From an uncultured Roseburia sp. (lineage in GTDB: Bacteria > Bacillota > Clostridia > Lachnospirales > Lachnospiraceae): 8,749 bases of DNA. Position 1 is the first letter of the stretch; every line of letters starts with the position of its first letter. The stretch lies in the NCBI GenBank assembly GCA_946055175.1, contig CAMGET010000034.1, forward strand, positions 1 through 8,749. The letters run 5' to 3'. Under the pieces are notes generated by a model. It did no database searches, was not told the DNA's origin, and saw nothing but the letters and a program-made list of their open reading frames with translations. This document shows positions 1 through 6,855 of the stretch, one piece after another. The translations under genes and the position numbers were made by a program.

Positions 1-24
1 CTTCTTCTCTTTTCAAAAATCCTG

Positions 25-33
25 TGATATAAT
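25..33 (+). promoter_or_regulatory. Extended -10 promoter for the replication/prs gene run
   Basis: Positions 25-33 read TGATATAAT, a TG-n extended -10 element followed by a perfect TATAAT hexamer (28-33). No good -35 hexamer lies 16-18 bases upstream, and the region there is pyrimidine-rich. This is acceptable because extended -10 promoters depend less on the -35. The predicted start is near position 40, giving an untranslated leader of about 26 bases before the ATG at 66. The ribosome binding site GGAAAGG (48-54) falls in that leader. What lies upstream of the window is unknown, so read-through from another gene is also possible. Confidence 0.6.
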
Positions 34-65
34 TTGGAACAGATTATGGAAAGGTATGATGGTTT

Positions 66-1124
66 ATGGCAAAGATAAACTTATATAGTGATAAGCAGGT
101 TTCCGCTACGAGCGTTTCTAATATTTTTATTGATGAATATATGTCTGATGCCAATGGCGAGTTTGTTAAAATTTATTTGTATTTATTACGCCAGCTGAAT
201 TCTTCTGATGCGAAGTTTTCTATTTCAGAAATTGCAGACAAGTTCGAACATACGGAAAAAGATATCAAACGTGCGTTAAATTACTGGGAGCGCATGCAGC
301 TTCTTCATTTAGAATATGATGGTGATGAAAATCTTACCGGCATCCAGCTTTTAGATGCTCAATCTAAGGGACCTGTAGCACCGGTTGCTGCTACAACTGC
401 CGTTGTAGAAGTACCGAAGGCTGCATCAACTGTTTCTGACACCCCCAAAAAGAAATCCTATTCTCCGGATGAGTTAAAAAAGTTCCGTGAACAGGAATCT
501 GTAGAAGAGCTTTTATTTATTGCCGAGCAGTATCTTGGTCGAACATTAACCGTCTCTGATCTAAATGCCATTATTTACTGGTTTGATGAATTGAAATTTT
601 CACCGGAACTGATTGAATATCTTATCGAATATTGTGTATCGAAAGGTCATTCCAGTATCCGTTACATAGAAAAAGTCGCTCTTGCCTGGGCAGAAAACAA
701 TTGTCGCACCGTAGAAGAAGCCAAGCTTATGAATGGTCAGTTTAATCAGAGTTATCATACTGTGATGAAAGCGATGGGCATTACCGGCCGCAATCTCGCA
801 TCTTCTGAGACTGCCTATATTGATAAATGGAAAAATGATTACGGCTTTTCTATCCAGCTTATTCAGACCGCCTGTGAAAAAACGATTCAGGCGATTCACG
901 AGCCAAGCTTTGAGTATGCAGACCGCATCTTAAGCAACTGGAAGTCCAATGGGGTTTCTACGTTAGAAGATGTTGCAAAAGCTGACAGCGCACACCAGAA
1001 ACGCCAAAAAGCAGCCACAACGGTTTCAAGGACAGCGAATAAGAATAAATTCAATAACTTTGATCAGCGCTCTTACGATTATGACCAGCTTGAAAAAATG
1101 TTATTGACGACTTCTGTTCACTAG
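66..1124 (+). CDS. DnaD-domain replication initiation protein (DnaB/DnaD-like, two DnaD domains)
   Basis: A 352-residue cytoplasmic protein of the DnaD/DnaB primosome family, which in Firmicutes remodels origin or fork DNA and helps recruit the helicase loader. Residues 1-97 resemble the N-terminal winged-helix (DDBH1) module. Residues 98-135 are a low-complexity Ala/Pro/Val/Thr linker. Two copies of the DnaD helical domain (DDBH2) follow, at about 145-220 and 228-305. Each ends in the family's Y-x3-[IV]-x3-W-x5-T signature: YIEKVALAW at 200-208 and YADRILSNW at 284-292. The C-terminus carries an NKFNNFDQRSYDYDQLEKML segment (327-346). The start has GGAAAGG 11 bases upstream; the two upstream ATGs are in another frame. 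The DDBH1-DDBH2-DDBH2 order and the helicase loader 21 bases downstream match the Bacillus dnaB-dnaI arrangement, so this may be a DnaB (Bacillus sense) counterpart. Family certain; exact orthology inferred. Confidence 0.92.
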   Translation: MAKINLYSDKQVSATSVSNIFIDEYMSDANGEFVKIYLYLLRQLNSSDAKFSISEIADKFEHTEKDIKRALNYWERMQLLHLEYDGDENLTGIQLLDAQSKGPVAPVAATTAVVEVPKAASTVSDTPKKKSYSPDELKKFREQESVEELLFIAEQYLGRTLTVSDLNAIIYWFDELKFSPELIEYLIEYCVSKGHSSIRYIEKVALAWAENNCRTVEEAKLMNGQFNQSYHTVMKAMGITGRNLASSETAYIDKWKNDYGFSIQLIQTACEKTIQAIHEPSFEYADRILSNWKSNGVSTLEDVAKADSAHQKRQKAATTVSRTANKNKFNNFDQRSYDYDQLEKMLLTTSVH

Positions 1125-1145
1125 GAAAGAAAAGGAAGTGCAACT

Positions 1146-2126
1146 ATGGCCTTAACAAATATGCAATATGATGAAATTCTTCGCAGCTATGATGCAAAGC
1201 AGCTGAGGAATAAAGATATTTTAGAAGCTCGTACAAAGGAAGCTTATAGGCGTTCTCCGGAGCTTTTGAAAATTGACCATTCCATAGCAGAATATTCCGT
1301 AAATTCGGCAAGAAAACTTTTTGATGGTGATGCTGCAGCAATAGATAACTTAAAGCAGCAGCTTGCCGTACTTCGCACCAAAAAAGCTCAGATTTTAGAA
1401 AAGCTTGGTTATTCTGCGGATTATCTGTCTCCTATTTACAGTTGTCCTGACTGTAAGGATACCGGCTATGTAGATGGCAGACGCTGCCACTGTTTTACAC
1501 AGCAGGCGATTGATATGATTTATACTCAGTCTAATCTGAAAGATATTCTGGCTACAGAGAATTTTACTAATTTTTCCTTTGATTACTACTCTGATATAGA
1601 AGTCAATCCCACTACAGGTCTTACTTCTTTAGAAACTGCAAAGGCTGCCTATAACACCTGTCAGAGTTTTATCCAAAATTTTGACAGCAGTTTTTCTAAT
1701 TTATACTTTTATGGCGATACCGGGACCGGGAAAACCTTTCTTTCCAATTGTATCGCGAAAGAATTATTAGATCAGGGATATTCAGTAATCTACTTTACGG
1801 CTTTTCAATTATTTGATATATTGAGTAAGGGGATTTTTGACAAAGATAATAAGGCAATGGACGCACATCAAAATATTTTTGATTGTGATTTGCTGATTAT
1901 TGATGACCTGGGCACGGAACTTGCCAATTCTTTTACTACTTCACAATTATTTTTGTGTCTCAATGAAAGAATTTTACGAAAGAAGTCAACAATTATATCA
2001 ACAAACTTAAATATGGGACAAATCGCTGATATCTATTCCGAGCGTGTACTTTCCCGTATTTCCAGTTGCTACACGATTATCAAAATGTTTGGCGATGATA
2101 TCCGTATGAAAAAACGGATACATTAA
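1146..2126 (+). CDS. dnaI: DnaI/DnaC-type AAA+ helicase loader ATPase
   Basis: A 326-residue ATP-binding protein of the DnaC/DnaI family, which loads the replicative DNA helicase ring during initiation and restart. The N-terminal part (1-130) is helical and carries a likely zinc site, C100-x2-C103-x10-C114-x-C116, as in Firmicute loaders. The AAA+ core follows, with Walker A GDTGTGKT (190-197), Walker B LLIIDDLG (249-256), a sensor-1 STN (285-287) and a box VII-like SERVLSRI (298-305) that should hold the arginine finger at R300 or R304. Length is close to Bacillus DnaI (about 310 residues). The ATG has AAGGAAG at 1132-1138, seven bases upstream, and follows the DnaD-domain gene by 21 bases, so the two are almost certainly co-transcribed and co-functional. 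The family call is secure; the symbol dnaI rather than dnaC is a choice of nomenclature. Confidence 0.93.
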   Translation: MALTNMQYDEILRSYDAKQLRNKDILEARTKEAYRRSPELLKIDHSIAEYSVNSARKLFDGDAAAIDNLKQQLAVLRTKKAQILEKLGYSADYLSPIYSCPDCKDTGYVDGRRCHCFTQQAIDMIYTQSNLKDILATENFTNFSFDYYSDIEVNPTTGLTSLETAKAAYNTCQSFIQNFDSSFSNLYFYGDTGTGKTFLSNCIAKELLDQGYSVIYFTAFQLFDILSKGIFDKDNKAMDAHQNIFDCDLLIIDDLGTELANSFTTSQLFLCLNERILRKKSTIISTNLNMGQIADIYSERVLSRISSCYTIIKMFGDDIRMKKRIH

Positions 2127-2152
2127 TATATATTTATGGAGGAACCCACCCA

Positions 2153-3334
2153 ATGCCTAACGATGAAAGAATTTTAGACACCATTCCACATGGTACGCTC
2201 GGCCTGATTCCATTGCAGAGCTGCAAAGAACTCGGTGATAAAGTTGACAAGTACCTTGTTTCCTGGCGTGAAACAAGAGAGCATGAGCATCAGAATGATG
2301 CCGCTTTCAAAGATTACCGCCGTGATTCTTATCTTATTTCCACCTCTGTACCGCGTTTCGGTACCGGAGAAGCCAAAGCAATGATTAAAGACTCCGTTCG
2401 TGGATATGACTTATATCTCATGGTAGATGTAACAAATCACAGCATTACCTATTCCGTATCGGGACATCTCAATCACATGTCTCCGGATGACCATTATGCA
2501 GACTTAAAACGTGTCATTGCCGCAGCAGGCGGAAAAGCAAAACGTATTACCGCTATCATTCCTTTCTTGTATGAAAGCCGTCAGCATAAGCGTACCTCTC
2601 GTGAATCTTTAGATTGTGCGATTGCTTTACAAGAATTGACTGCTATGGGTGTAGATAATATTATTACCTTTGATGCGCACGATCCGCGTGTACAGAATGC
2701 AATTCCGTTAAAAGGCTTTGAAACCGTACAGCCGGCATACCAGTTTATCAAAGGCATCTTGCGAAATGTAAAAGACTTAAAACTTGACAGCGATCATCTC
2801 ATGATTATCAGTCCGGATGAAGGCGGTACCAATCGTGCCGTATACCTTGCTACCGTTCTTGGAGTAAACATGGGCATGTTCTATAAACGTCGTGATTACA
2901 GCCGTATCGTTGACGGACGTAATCCAATTGTCGCACACGAATTTTTAGGAACAGACTTAGAAGGAAAAGATGTCATCATTATTGATGATATGATTTCCTC
3001 CGGAGAAAGTATGATTGATGTTGCAACTGAGTTGAAGAAGCGGAAAGCAAACCGTATCTTTGTTGTTGCAACCTTCGGTCTCTTTACAAATGGTTTAGAG
3101 AAATTCGACAAAGCTGTTGAGGATGGTATTATCTATCGTGTTGTTACCACGAATCTAACCTACCAAACACCCGAACTGCTTTCCAAACCATATTATATCA
3201 GTTGCGATATGAGCAAATATATTGCTTACATCATTGATACTTTAAATCATGATTCTTCCATCAGTGATTTATTAAATCCATATGACAGAATTCAGCGACT
3301 TGTAAATAAATACAAAGCCGGTGAAATGGAATAA
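2153..3334 (+). CDS. prs: Ribose-phosphate pyrophosphokinase (PRPP synthetase), long form
   Basis: A 393-residue enzyme transferring pyrophosphate from ATP to ribose 5-phosphate to make PRPP, the precursor for purine, pyrimidine, NAD, His and Trp synthesis. Family landmarks appear in order: IPFLYESRQHKR (136-147), matching the ATP-site YxRQDR region; FDAHDPRVQ with H176 at the catalytic histidine position (173-181); ISPDEGGTNRA (219-229); the flexible-loop K245-R246-R247; and the PRPP loop VIIIDDMISSGES (274-286). It is about 75 residues longer than the classical roughly 315-residue enzyme, with an extended N-terminus, an insertion and a longer C-terminal tail. Its PRPP loop has SSGES where the classical form has DTxGT. 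GGAGG at 2138-2142, ten bases before the ATG, supports the start. It lies 26 bases behind the helicase loader gene, probably in the same transcript, and ends 14 bases before a strong terminator. Function is very likely; a divergent subclass is inferred. Confidence 0.9.
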   Translation: MPNDERILDTIPHGTLGLIPLQSCKELGDKVDKYLVSWRETREHEHQNDAAFKDYRRDSYLISTSVPRFGTGEAKAMIKDSVRGYDLYLMVDVTNHSITYSVSGHLNHMSPDDHYADLKRVIAAAGGKAKRITAIIPFLYESRQHKRTSRESLDCAIALQELTAMGVDNIITFDAHDPRVQNAIPLKGFETVQPAYQFIKGILRNVKDLKLDSDHLMIISPDEGGTNRAVYLATVLGVNMGMFYKRRDYSRIVDGRNPIVAHEFLGTDLEGKDVIIIDDMISSGESMIDVATELKKRKANRIFVVATFGLFTNGLEKFDKAVEDGIIYRVVTTNLTYQTPELLSKPYYISCDMSKYIAYIIDTLNHDSSISDLLNPYDRIQRLVNKYKAGEME

Positions 3335-3348
3335 TACAATAGCGAGAT

Positions 3349-3396
3349 AAAAAAGAATCCGGCAATCGTCATACCAACGATGCCGGATTCTTTTTT
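3349..3396. terminator. Bidirectional intrinsic terminator between convergent genes
   Basis: Positions 3349-3364 and 3381-3396 form a perfect 16-base-pair inverted repeat: six A, GAATCCGGCA, a loop, TGCCGGATTC, six T. Inside the loop, TCGT (3366-3369) can pair with ACGA (3377-3380), extending the helix after one bulged base. An outer GAGATA/TATCTC pair (3344-3349 and 3405-3410) could extend it at the base. The T-tract serves the + strand run ending in prs. The A-tract reads as a T-tract on the - strand and serves the HPr-like/DUF6465 pair. Both operons converge here. Confidence 0.93.
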
Positions 3397-3449
3397 AAGA
3401 GTGCTATCTCACACTCACTTCTTTATCGCTCAGATAAATATGTAGGCTC

Positions 3450-3863
3450 TTAGAACAAGTTTACTTTACCAGTAAATTTCTGGTTAATTACATAATATGC
3501 TGCATATTCTTCCGGTTTTACATAAACCTGAAGTTCTTTAATGGCAGATACTTTATTACCTTCTGCTTCAAATGCTTTCTTAACGTTCTCTACTACAGTA
3601 TCCATAGAAACTTCGCGTCCGCCAAACTGAACTGTTACAGAAGCGCTGACTTCTTTCTTAGCAACAGCCTTTTCTGCTGCAGGCTTTGCAGCTGCTTTCT
3701 TAGCCGGAGCTTTCTTTGCTGCCGGTTTCTTAGCTTCTGCTTTTGCAGGTGCTGCTTTCTTAACTTCTTCTTCTTTTACAGGCTCTGCTTTTGCAGGTGC
3801 TGCCTTAACTGTTTCTTTTTTTTCTACTTCTTTTGCAACTGTCTTTGTTGTTTTCTTTTCCAT
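3450..3863 (-). CDS. DUF6465-like protein with Lys/Ala/Pro-rich histone-like tail
   Basis: A 137-residue protein with two distinct halves. Residues 1-72 are disordered and extremely rich in Lys, Ala, Pro and Glu, resembling the tails of histone H1-like and nucleoid proteins; the stretch at 44-70 is almost only A, K, P and E. Residues 73-137 form a compact domain (VTVQFGGREVSMDTVVENVKKAF, LQVYVKPEEYAAYYVIN, TGKVNLF) that I recognise as like the DUF6465 family of Clostridia, whose function is not known to me. No signal peptide or membrane segment is visible. AGGAGG (complement of 3874-3879) stands ten bases before the ATG. It follows the HPr-like gene by 24 bases in the same orientation, so the two probably share a promoter. 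The basic tail suggests nucleic-acid or ribosome binding, but the acidic residues interspersed make this only a guess. Confidence 0.85.
   Translation of the reverse strand: MEKKTTKTVAKEVEKKETVKAAPAKAEPVKEEEVKKAAPAKAEAKKPAAKKAPAKKAAAKPAAEKAVAKKEVSASVTVQFGGREVSMDTVVENVKKAFEAEGNKVSAIKELQVYVKPEEYAAYYVINQKFTGKVNLF
3736..3803 (-). repeat. Two 20-base direct repeats inside the basic tail
   Basis: The same 20 bases (TCTGCTTTTGCAGGTGCTGC on the + strand) occur at 3736-3755 and 3784-3803, offset by 48 bases, that is 16 codons. On the coding strand they give the repeated peptide KAAPAKAE (residues 20-27 and 36-43). The exact identity at DNA level, including third codon positions, suggests a fairly recent internal duplication or slippage, the usual way such tails expand and shrink. 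Confidence 0.8.
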
Positions 3864-3887
3864 GCTTCATTTTCCTCCTAAAAAATG

Positions 3888-4142
3888 TTACTCACAAACT
3901 AAAAACTTTTCCATTGCAACGATTGCTTCTTCTTCGTCGCTTCCTGTAGCCTCAATATTTACTGTCATTCCCTTAGATGGATTGAATGCCATAATGCCCA
4001 TAATGCTCTTGGCATTGATTCTGCGATTATTGCTTTCCAAAATAATCTCACTATCAAAACGACAAGCTACCTGAACCAGTTCAGCAACCGGATTACTATG
4101 TTCCTCAGCAACGTTAGATATTACGACTTCTTTTTTGCTCAT
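3888..4142 (-). CDS. HPr-family protein with altered active-site loop
   Basis: An 84-residue protein of the HPr fold, the size of PTS phosphocarrier HPr. It aligns without gaps to HPr numbering. H15, the histidine phosphorylated by enzyme I, is present. S46, in the NAKSIMG motif (43-49) that HPr kinase/phosphorylase recognises, is also present, as is the C-terminal EATGSDEEEAIVAME. However, the loop that normally reads G-[LI]-H-A-R-P-A is here E13-E14-H15-S16-N17-P18-V19, so the conserved R17 is lost. This argues against a standard sugar-PTS phosphocarrier and for a regulatory HPr/Crh-like role, though H15 phosphorylation cannot be excluded. A purine-rich AAAGGGG (complement of 4154-4160) lies 11 bases before the ATG. 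It is the first gene of a two-gene unit with the DUF6465-like gene. Fold assignment is strong; function is open. Confidence 0.88.
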   Translation of the reverse strand: MSKKEVVISNVAEEHSNPVAELVQVACRFDSEIILESNNRRINAKSIMGIMAFNPSKGMTVNIEATGSDEEEAIVAMEKFLVCE

Positions 4143-4179
4143 GCCATTCAGTTCCCCTTTGTAAATTTTTACTTAATGA

Positions 4180-4208
4180 AATATACATGAAAAATTCACA
4201 ATTTGCAA
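4180..4208 (-). promoter_or_regulatory. Sigma-A promoter for the HPr-like/DUF6465 unit
   Basis: On the - strand, TTGCAA (4208-4203) and TATATT (4185-4180) are separated by exactly 17 bases. This matches 4 of 6 bases of the -35 and 5 of 6 of the -10 consensus. A TG directly precedes the -10. The predicted start near 4173 gives a leader of about 30 bases to the ATG at 4142. The stretch 4209-4298 between this promoter and the next gene's stop codon shows no clear terminator hairpin, so some read-through from the large upstream gene is possible. Confidence 0.65.
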
Positions 4209-4298
4209 GATGTTTCCCGAAAAACTGTTAAACTTCAACTAAGGAATGTAAGATACCGTGATTTTTTTAGTAATATTTTCTCATCCTTTTTTCCCAGT

Positions 4299-6824
4299 TT
4301 ACTTCAAATAGGTAAAAAAGACACTTCCGGCAGCCGCAAACATTTCATCCGCATCTTCTTTATTTTTTCTATAAGTAAGATTCTTTACGGGGTCATAAAT
4401 TGACACATAACTTGCATCATATCCAATCAGCAAAACAGCCTCATTGGTATCCTCCAGCGCAAATACCGGAGCTCCATTGCTGATATAATAAAGCACTTCA
4501 TCTATCGTGCAGCCCGATAAATCCAATACTATCGCTTCCTTTAACGCATTGCTTAATATTTCCTTCGGAGTCTCTCCCTGCTCTAACAGAGCACTTACAC
4601 TAATATTGACATTTTCCCTCTCAAGCATTGCATTGATTCCCTGTGCAATGCTTCCGGCATTTCTGTCCTCATCTCCAACTATCATACCTTTAAATGCACT
4701 CTGAACCGTTTTTCTGGAACGTTTCCATATATAGCGTTGTTTTCCATCAACCACTACTCCCATATTCTCATTTGCCAGTTTTACAGCATCTGCAACACAA
4801 TCTGTAGACAAAAGGACCTTTCCTTTCGCATATACATAATACTGCTGCATCGTCTGTTTCTCTTCTAATGCAACTTCTCGCTTTTCTTCCAAAATCGTTT
4901 CTTTTGGTGTCAGAAGCTTTGGTGTTCCATTACCACCTGACTTTTTAAATACAAGTTCCAGCTGTGTCTGCTTCGTTCCTTCCTGTACACTTTCAACTGT
5001 CACTAGTTCATTGGTATTTCCTTCCCGATTCATAATCATATCCTGATTTGCATCTACATAAGTATTTCCATTATACTGCACACGGTTCAGATAAATAGTA
5101 AATCCATCAATATAAATATCTGATACGTAGTATCCATCCTTTTTATAGGTTTTTAAAATTTCCACATTTTGGGATACAATCTGTGCGATATTAATCTGAT
5201 TCATTGGGTACATTACATTTCCGGTTACATCTACCTGTACATCTTCTTTCTTTGCAATACCATAAATCAAATCTTCTTCCATGAAGCCAAGCGGCTTTAA
5301 ATACTCGCTCTCACGCCCTTTCACTGTTTCTTTTTGTTCGGTCATGAGATCCATAATCGTAATGGTATTACTTCCCAGTTCCTTATCAGGAGCAACCCAG
5401 GCAAACAGACGATTGGATTCTGACACCGCAAACTCGCCTTCTTCTATCCCGCATATTACTTTCTCTGTCTCAAAGGTTGCCAAATCTACTCCATAAACAG
5501 CGTCTCCCACCATGAGGAAGAAGATGCCGCCATCATTGACATACATAAGCTGGCCAAGATCCGATTTCATGACTTCATAAGATTGATTTGAAGGAATAAA
5601 CAAAACTTCTTCATTTGTATTCGCCAGACTGTCATAACGATAAATTGCGATTCCTACTTTGCCTTCATGAATTCCACGATTCATATAACCATATACAATA
5701 TAGGTGATACTTCCCGCTTCATCTATATTGACAATTTTGATATCATGTGCACCATAATTTTCACGTTCATCAATTCCCTCATAGCCACGGAAACTGAATA
5801 CCTTTACAAGTGTATTCTGTGTCTGGTCATAGCTCCAAAGTTCGCCCTCCTGCACAAACGCTACAATATTTCCCATATCGCTTGCTTTAAATTCAACATC
5901 CGAAGAACGAATTCCCATTCCAATTACATTTGCCGTCACCGTCCCATTTTCTCCGCGGAAAATTTCGTTTACTGTACGTTCAAAGTTGAGCAGATACATC
6001 CGTTGCTTGGTGTAGCGTACCCGGTAGCATTCTTCAACGTTATAGTACTCGCTGATTCCGCCTTCCCCGATTCTGGTCATTACATAATCCAAAGTAATGA
6101 CATTATAGGTAGGTGTAATTTCCTTAATAGAGGGAACTGCCTCCCTTAAAAGTTCGCCGCCAAAATCCGCCCATGTAATCTGTTTTAGTGAAGAATTCAG
6201 CGTCGTATACTGCAAGGTTGTATTATCCGCTGTAGCGCGTTCCAGATACATACTTAGCGAACCGGAATTTTCTCTGTCAAAAGTTGCATTGTGAAATTCC
6301 CTCACAAATGTCAGACATTCTGAGACATAACACTGCACCGGTTCTATTATTCTGGTATAATAATAAATTTTTTCCTCTCCACTCTTTATACAGACGGTAA
6401 GAAGGTATTCTTCTCCTTCTTCCAACAAGTTCTGGATTTCTAAATTTGCCCGTATTACACCTTTCTCCTGTGTATATTCATTCACATCCGCATTTGCTAT
6501 CAGCCGACTGGCATCCAGGCTTCGAATTTCAAAAGATATACCGTCTATCACTTTTTGATAAGTCTGTATCTTCATCGGCAGACTGCGATTTTCCGGAATC
6601 GGTGTAATAGAATCACGCATATATGATGCATCCATTTCCCCGGTATATCCATGTAACGTATTGATTTCAATATTATCAGTATATAAAGTCAAAATCGGCA
6701 GCGACGCTTCCGCCATTTCAGTTGTCAAATCTTCATTTACCTGATTTGTCATAATACTGAATACGGCAACTGCTGCAAAGAATATCACAGATAACACAAT
6801 TGCTTTGATAATTCCCTTTTGCAT
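4299..6824 (-). CDS. Membrane-anchored extracytoplasmic protein of unknown function with C39-like C-terminal domain
   Basis: An 841-residue protein I cannot assign to a characterised family. Residues 5-24 (IIKAIVLSVIFFAAVAVFSI) are an N-terminal membrane anchor or uncleaved signal; the rest should lie outside the membrane. About residues 45-165 look like a beta-rich module. About 315-540 contain repeated beta-strand patterns (GELWSYDQTQNTLVKVFSF, VGIAIYRYDSLANTNEEVLF, DAVYGVDLATFETEKVICG) that suggest a propeller-like region. About 715-841 resemble the C39/papain-like fold (AGSIAQGINAML, ISVSALLEQGETPKEILSNAL, EAVLLIGYD, YDPVKN), but Ala and Glu stand where the catalytic Cys and His are expected. 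ATG at 6824 is chosen over an in-frame ATG at 6842 because AGGAG lies eight bases before the former. Its promoter is upstream at 6856-6884; the HPr-like promoter follows its end. Role could be cell-surface sensing or binding; this is inference. Confidence 0.8.
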   Translation of the reverse strand: MQKGIIKAIVLSVIFFAAVAVFSIMTNQVNEDLTTEMAEASLPILTLYTDNIEINTLHGYTGEMDASYMRDSITPIPENRSLPMKIQTYQKVIDGISFEIRSLDASRLIANADVNEYTQEKGVIRANLEIQNLLEEGEEYLLTVCIKSGEEKIYYYTRIIEPVQCYVSECLTFVREFHNATFDRENSGSLSMYLERATADNTTLQYTTLNSSLKQITWADFGGELLREAVPSIKEITPTYNVITLDYVMTRIGEGGISEYYNVEECYRVRYTKQRMYLLNFERTVNEIFRGENGTVTANVIGMGIRSSDVEFKASDMGNIVAFVQEGELWSYDQTQNTLVKVFSFRGYEGIDERENYGAHDIKIVNIDEAGSITYIVYGYMNRGIHEGKVGIAIYRYDSLANTNEEVLFIPSNQSYEVMKSDLGQLMYVNDGGIFFLMVGDAVYGVDLATFETEKVICGIEEGEFAVSESNRLFAWVAPDKELGSNTITIMDLMTEQKETVKGRESEYLKPLGFMEEDLIYGIAKKEDVQVDVTGNVMYPMNQINIAQIVSQNVEILKTYKKDGYYVSDIYIDGFTIYLNRVQYNGNTYVDANQDMIMNREGNTNELVTVESVQEGTKQTQLELVFKKSGGNGTPKLLTPKETILEEKREVALEEKQTMQQYYVYAKGKVLLSTDCVADAVKLANENMGVVVDGKQRYIWKRSRKTVQSAFKGMIVGDEDRNAGSIAQGINAMLERENVNISVSALLEQGETPKEILSNALKEAIVLDLSGCTIDEVLYYISNGAPVFALEDTNEAVLLIGYDASYVSIYDPVKNLTYRKNKEDADEMFAAAGSVFFTYLK

Positions 6825-6832
6825 CGCTTCGT

Positions 6833-6837
6833 CTCCT
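6833..6837 (-). promoter_or_regulatory. Ribosome binding site deciding the start of the large anchored protein
   Basis: AGGAG on the - strand is eight bases before the ATG ending its first codon at 6824. It lies inside the extra six codons that would be added by the upstream in-frame ATG at 6842. That upstream ATG has only a weak AGAAAG directly against it. The shorter 841-residue product is therefore preferred over 847 residues. Confidence 0.75.
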
Positions 6838-6855
6838 ATCATCTTTCTAACATAA

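Noticed and set aside
2127..2152. Possible riboswitch or PRPP/purine leader before prs
   Set aside because: Only 26 bases separate the genes, holding just the ribosome binding site; there is no room for a leader structure.
3422..3438. Small hairpin TTTATC-GCTCA-GATAAA downstream of the DUF6465-like gene
   Set aside because: Six mostly A-T pairs with no T-tract; the nearby 3349-3396 hairpin is a far better terminator.
4209..4298. Possible terminator after the large anchored-protein gene
   Set aside because: T- and A-runs are present, but no stable GC-containing stem sits before a T-tract on the - strand.
5667..6149. 160-codon open frame on the + strand
   Set aside because: It lies wholly inside the antisense of the anchored-protein gene, has no recognisable domain, and no convincing ribosome binding site or promoter. 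It is most likely a shadow frame.
6840..6842. Upstream ATG giving an 847-residue version of the anchored protein
   Set aside because: It lacks a good ribosome binding site, whereas AGGAG is correctly spaced for the ATG six codons later at 6824.
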